Assembly (NCBI GenBank): GCA_946479075.1
Contig: CAMLDT010000084.1
Coordinates: forward strand, 1-13,854
From: an uncultured Polaromonas sp.
GTDB lineage: Bacteria; Pseudomonadota; Gammaproteobacteria; Burkholderiales; Burkholderiaceae
Length of the DNA stretch: 13,854 bases
Direction: 5' to 3'
The position numbers and the translations under genes were made by a program. Positions within the stretch are counted from its first letter, which is position 1, and each line of letters begins with the position of its first letter. Under the pieces are notes generated by a model, which had not been told where the DNA came from, ran no database searches, and saw only the letters and a program-made list of their open reading frames with translations. Below are positions 13,533-13,854 of the stretch, piece after piece.

Positions 13533-13854
13533 GCCGCCACCCCCACCGGCACATCGTGCAGCCAGCAGGCCGCGCGTGTGGCACCCGCCGGCAGCAGGTC
13601 GGGCCGCTCCTGCCGGCAACGGTCGAACACTTGGGGACAGCGCGGGTTGAAGGCACAACCCGGCGGGATGGCGTTGAGCCGTGGCATGGCGCCGTCGATC
13701 TGGTTGAGGCGTTCGCGGTCCAGCGTGATGTCGGGAATCGCGGCCATCAGGCCGGCGGTGTAAGGGTGCGCGGGGTGGTTGATCACCTCATGCACGGGTC
13801 CGATCTCTGCAATCCGCCCGGCATACAGCACGGCCACGCGGTCGCAGGTTTCGG
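13529..13854 (-). CDS. Oligopeptide/dipeptide-type ABC transporter ATP-binding protein (DppD/OppD-like), C-terminal part only
   Basis: The frame is open to the window edge; only the last 107 residues are present, and all ATP-binding motifs lie outside. The visible start ETCDRVAVLYAGRIAEIGP is the region after the H-loop. HPAHPYTAGLMAAIPDI and GCAFNPRCPQVFDRC with a later Cys form the oligopeptide-transporter C-terminal domain. The stop overlaps the next ATPase start by four bases. The pair of ATPases is the normal end of a Dpp/Opp operon, so permease and binding-protein genes are expected beyond the right edge. A GTG at 13835-13837 is internal, not the start, because the upstream residues still match the family. 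Confidence 0.92.
   Translation of the reverse strand, partial: ETCDRVAVLYAGRIAEIGPVHEVINHPAHPYTAGLMAAIPDITLDRERLNQIDGAMPRLNAIPPGCAFNPRCPQVFDRCRQERPDLLPAGATRAACWLHDVPVGVAA

Noticed and set aside
12531..13658. Longer start for the second ABC ATPase at 13658
   Set aside because: The extra 42 residues overlap the upstream ATPase and are Ala/Gly/Pro-rich without family match; the ATG at 13532 forms a standard ATGA overlap.
12144..13763. A 539-codon open frame on the plus strand spanning the CoA-transferase end and the ABC ATPase
   Set aside because: It crosses a strong terminator hairpin and lies antisense to a convincing ATPase; no recognisable domain.

Overview
The window looks like a chromosomal segment of a high-GC betaproteobacterium, most likely Comamonadaceae (Polaromonas/Rhodoferax/Variovorax-like). 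This rests on dense GC-rich coding, two periplasmic binding proteins of the branched-chain amino-acid type, a CaiB/BaiF CoA-transferase, a PHA-system protein, and two copies of a ~66-bp interspersed repeat that resembles one I associate with that family. The taxonomic call is inference. No rRNA, tRNA, CRISPR array, transposase or phage gene was seen.

Left block (1-4947, all minus strand, transcribed right to left). Five tightly packed genes: a UbiA-family enzyme with the motifs of decaprenyl-phosphate phosphoribosyltransferase, a flippase-like UPF0104/LPG-synthase-TM protein, a GT39/ArnT-like membrane glycosyltransferase, a HAD-IB phosphatase, and an M20 amidohydrolase cut by the window edge. 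The first four together read as a candidate polyprenyl-phosphate-pentose glycosylation pathway: make lipid-P-ribose-5-P, remove the phosphate, move the lipid sugar, transfer the sugar to an acceptor. The oxidase/reductase pair that would convert ribose to arabinose is not in the window.

Middle (4948-7588). An intergenic stretch carries the first repeat copy. Two tandem paralogous ABC-type substrate-binding proteins follow, one with a Tat-like and one with a Sec-like signal peptide, with no permease or ATPase beside them. Between them lies a short region with several perfect palindromes around a promoter-like sequence.

Right plus-strand block (7656-12459). Divergent from the binding proteins and probably one operon: a molybdopterin oxidoreductase (706 aa) in which the expected fourth Fe-S cysteine is a tyrosine; a lipoprotein predicted zinc aminopeptidase (COG4324 type) whose reading frame contains the second repeat copy; a small PHA-granule/regulatory family protein; and a CaiB/BaiF CoA-transferase overlapping it by ATGA.

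Right edge (12531-13854, minus strand). The tail of an oligopeptide/dipeptide-type ABC transporter operon (end of the first ATPase, complete second ATPase). It converges on the CoA-transferase and is closed by a clear Rho-independent terminator at 12484-12517.

Most worth a second look: the pentose-lipid glycosylation gene set, the repeat incorporated in frame in the aminopeptidase, the missing Fe-S cysteine, and the palindromes in the promoter spacer at 6421-6443.
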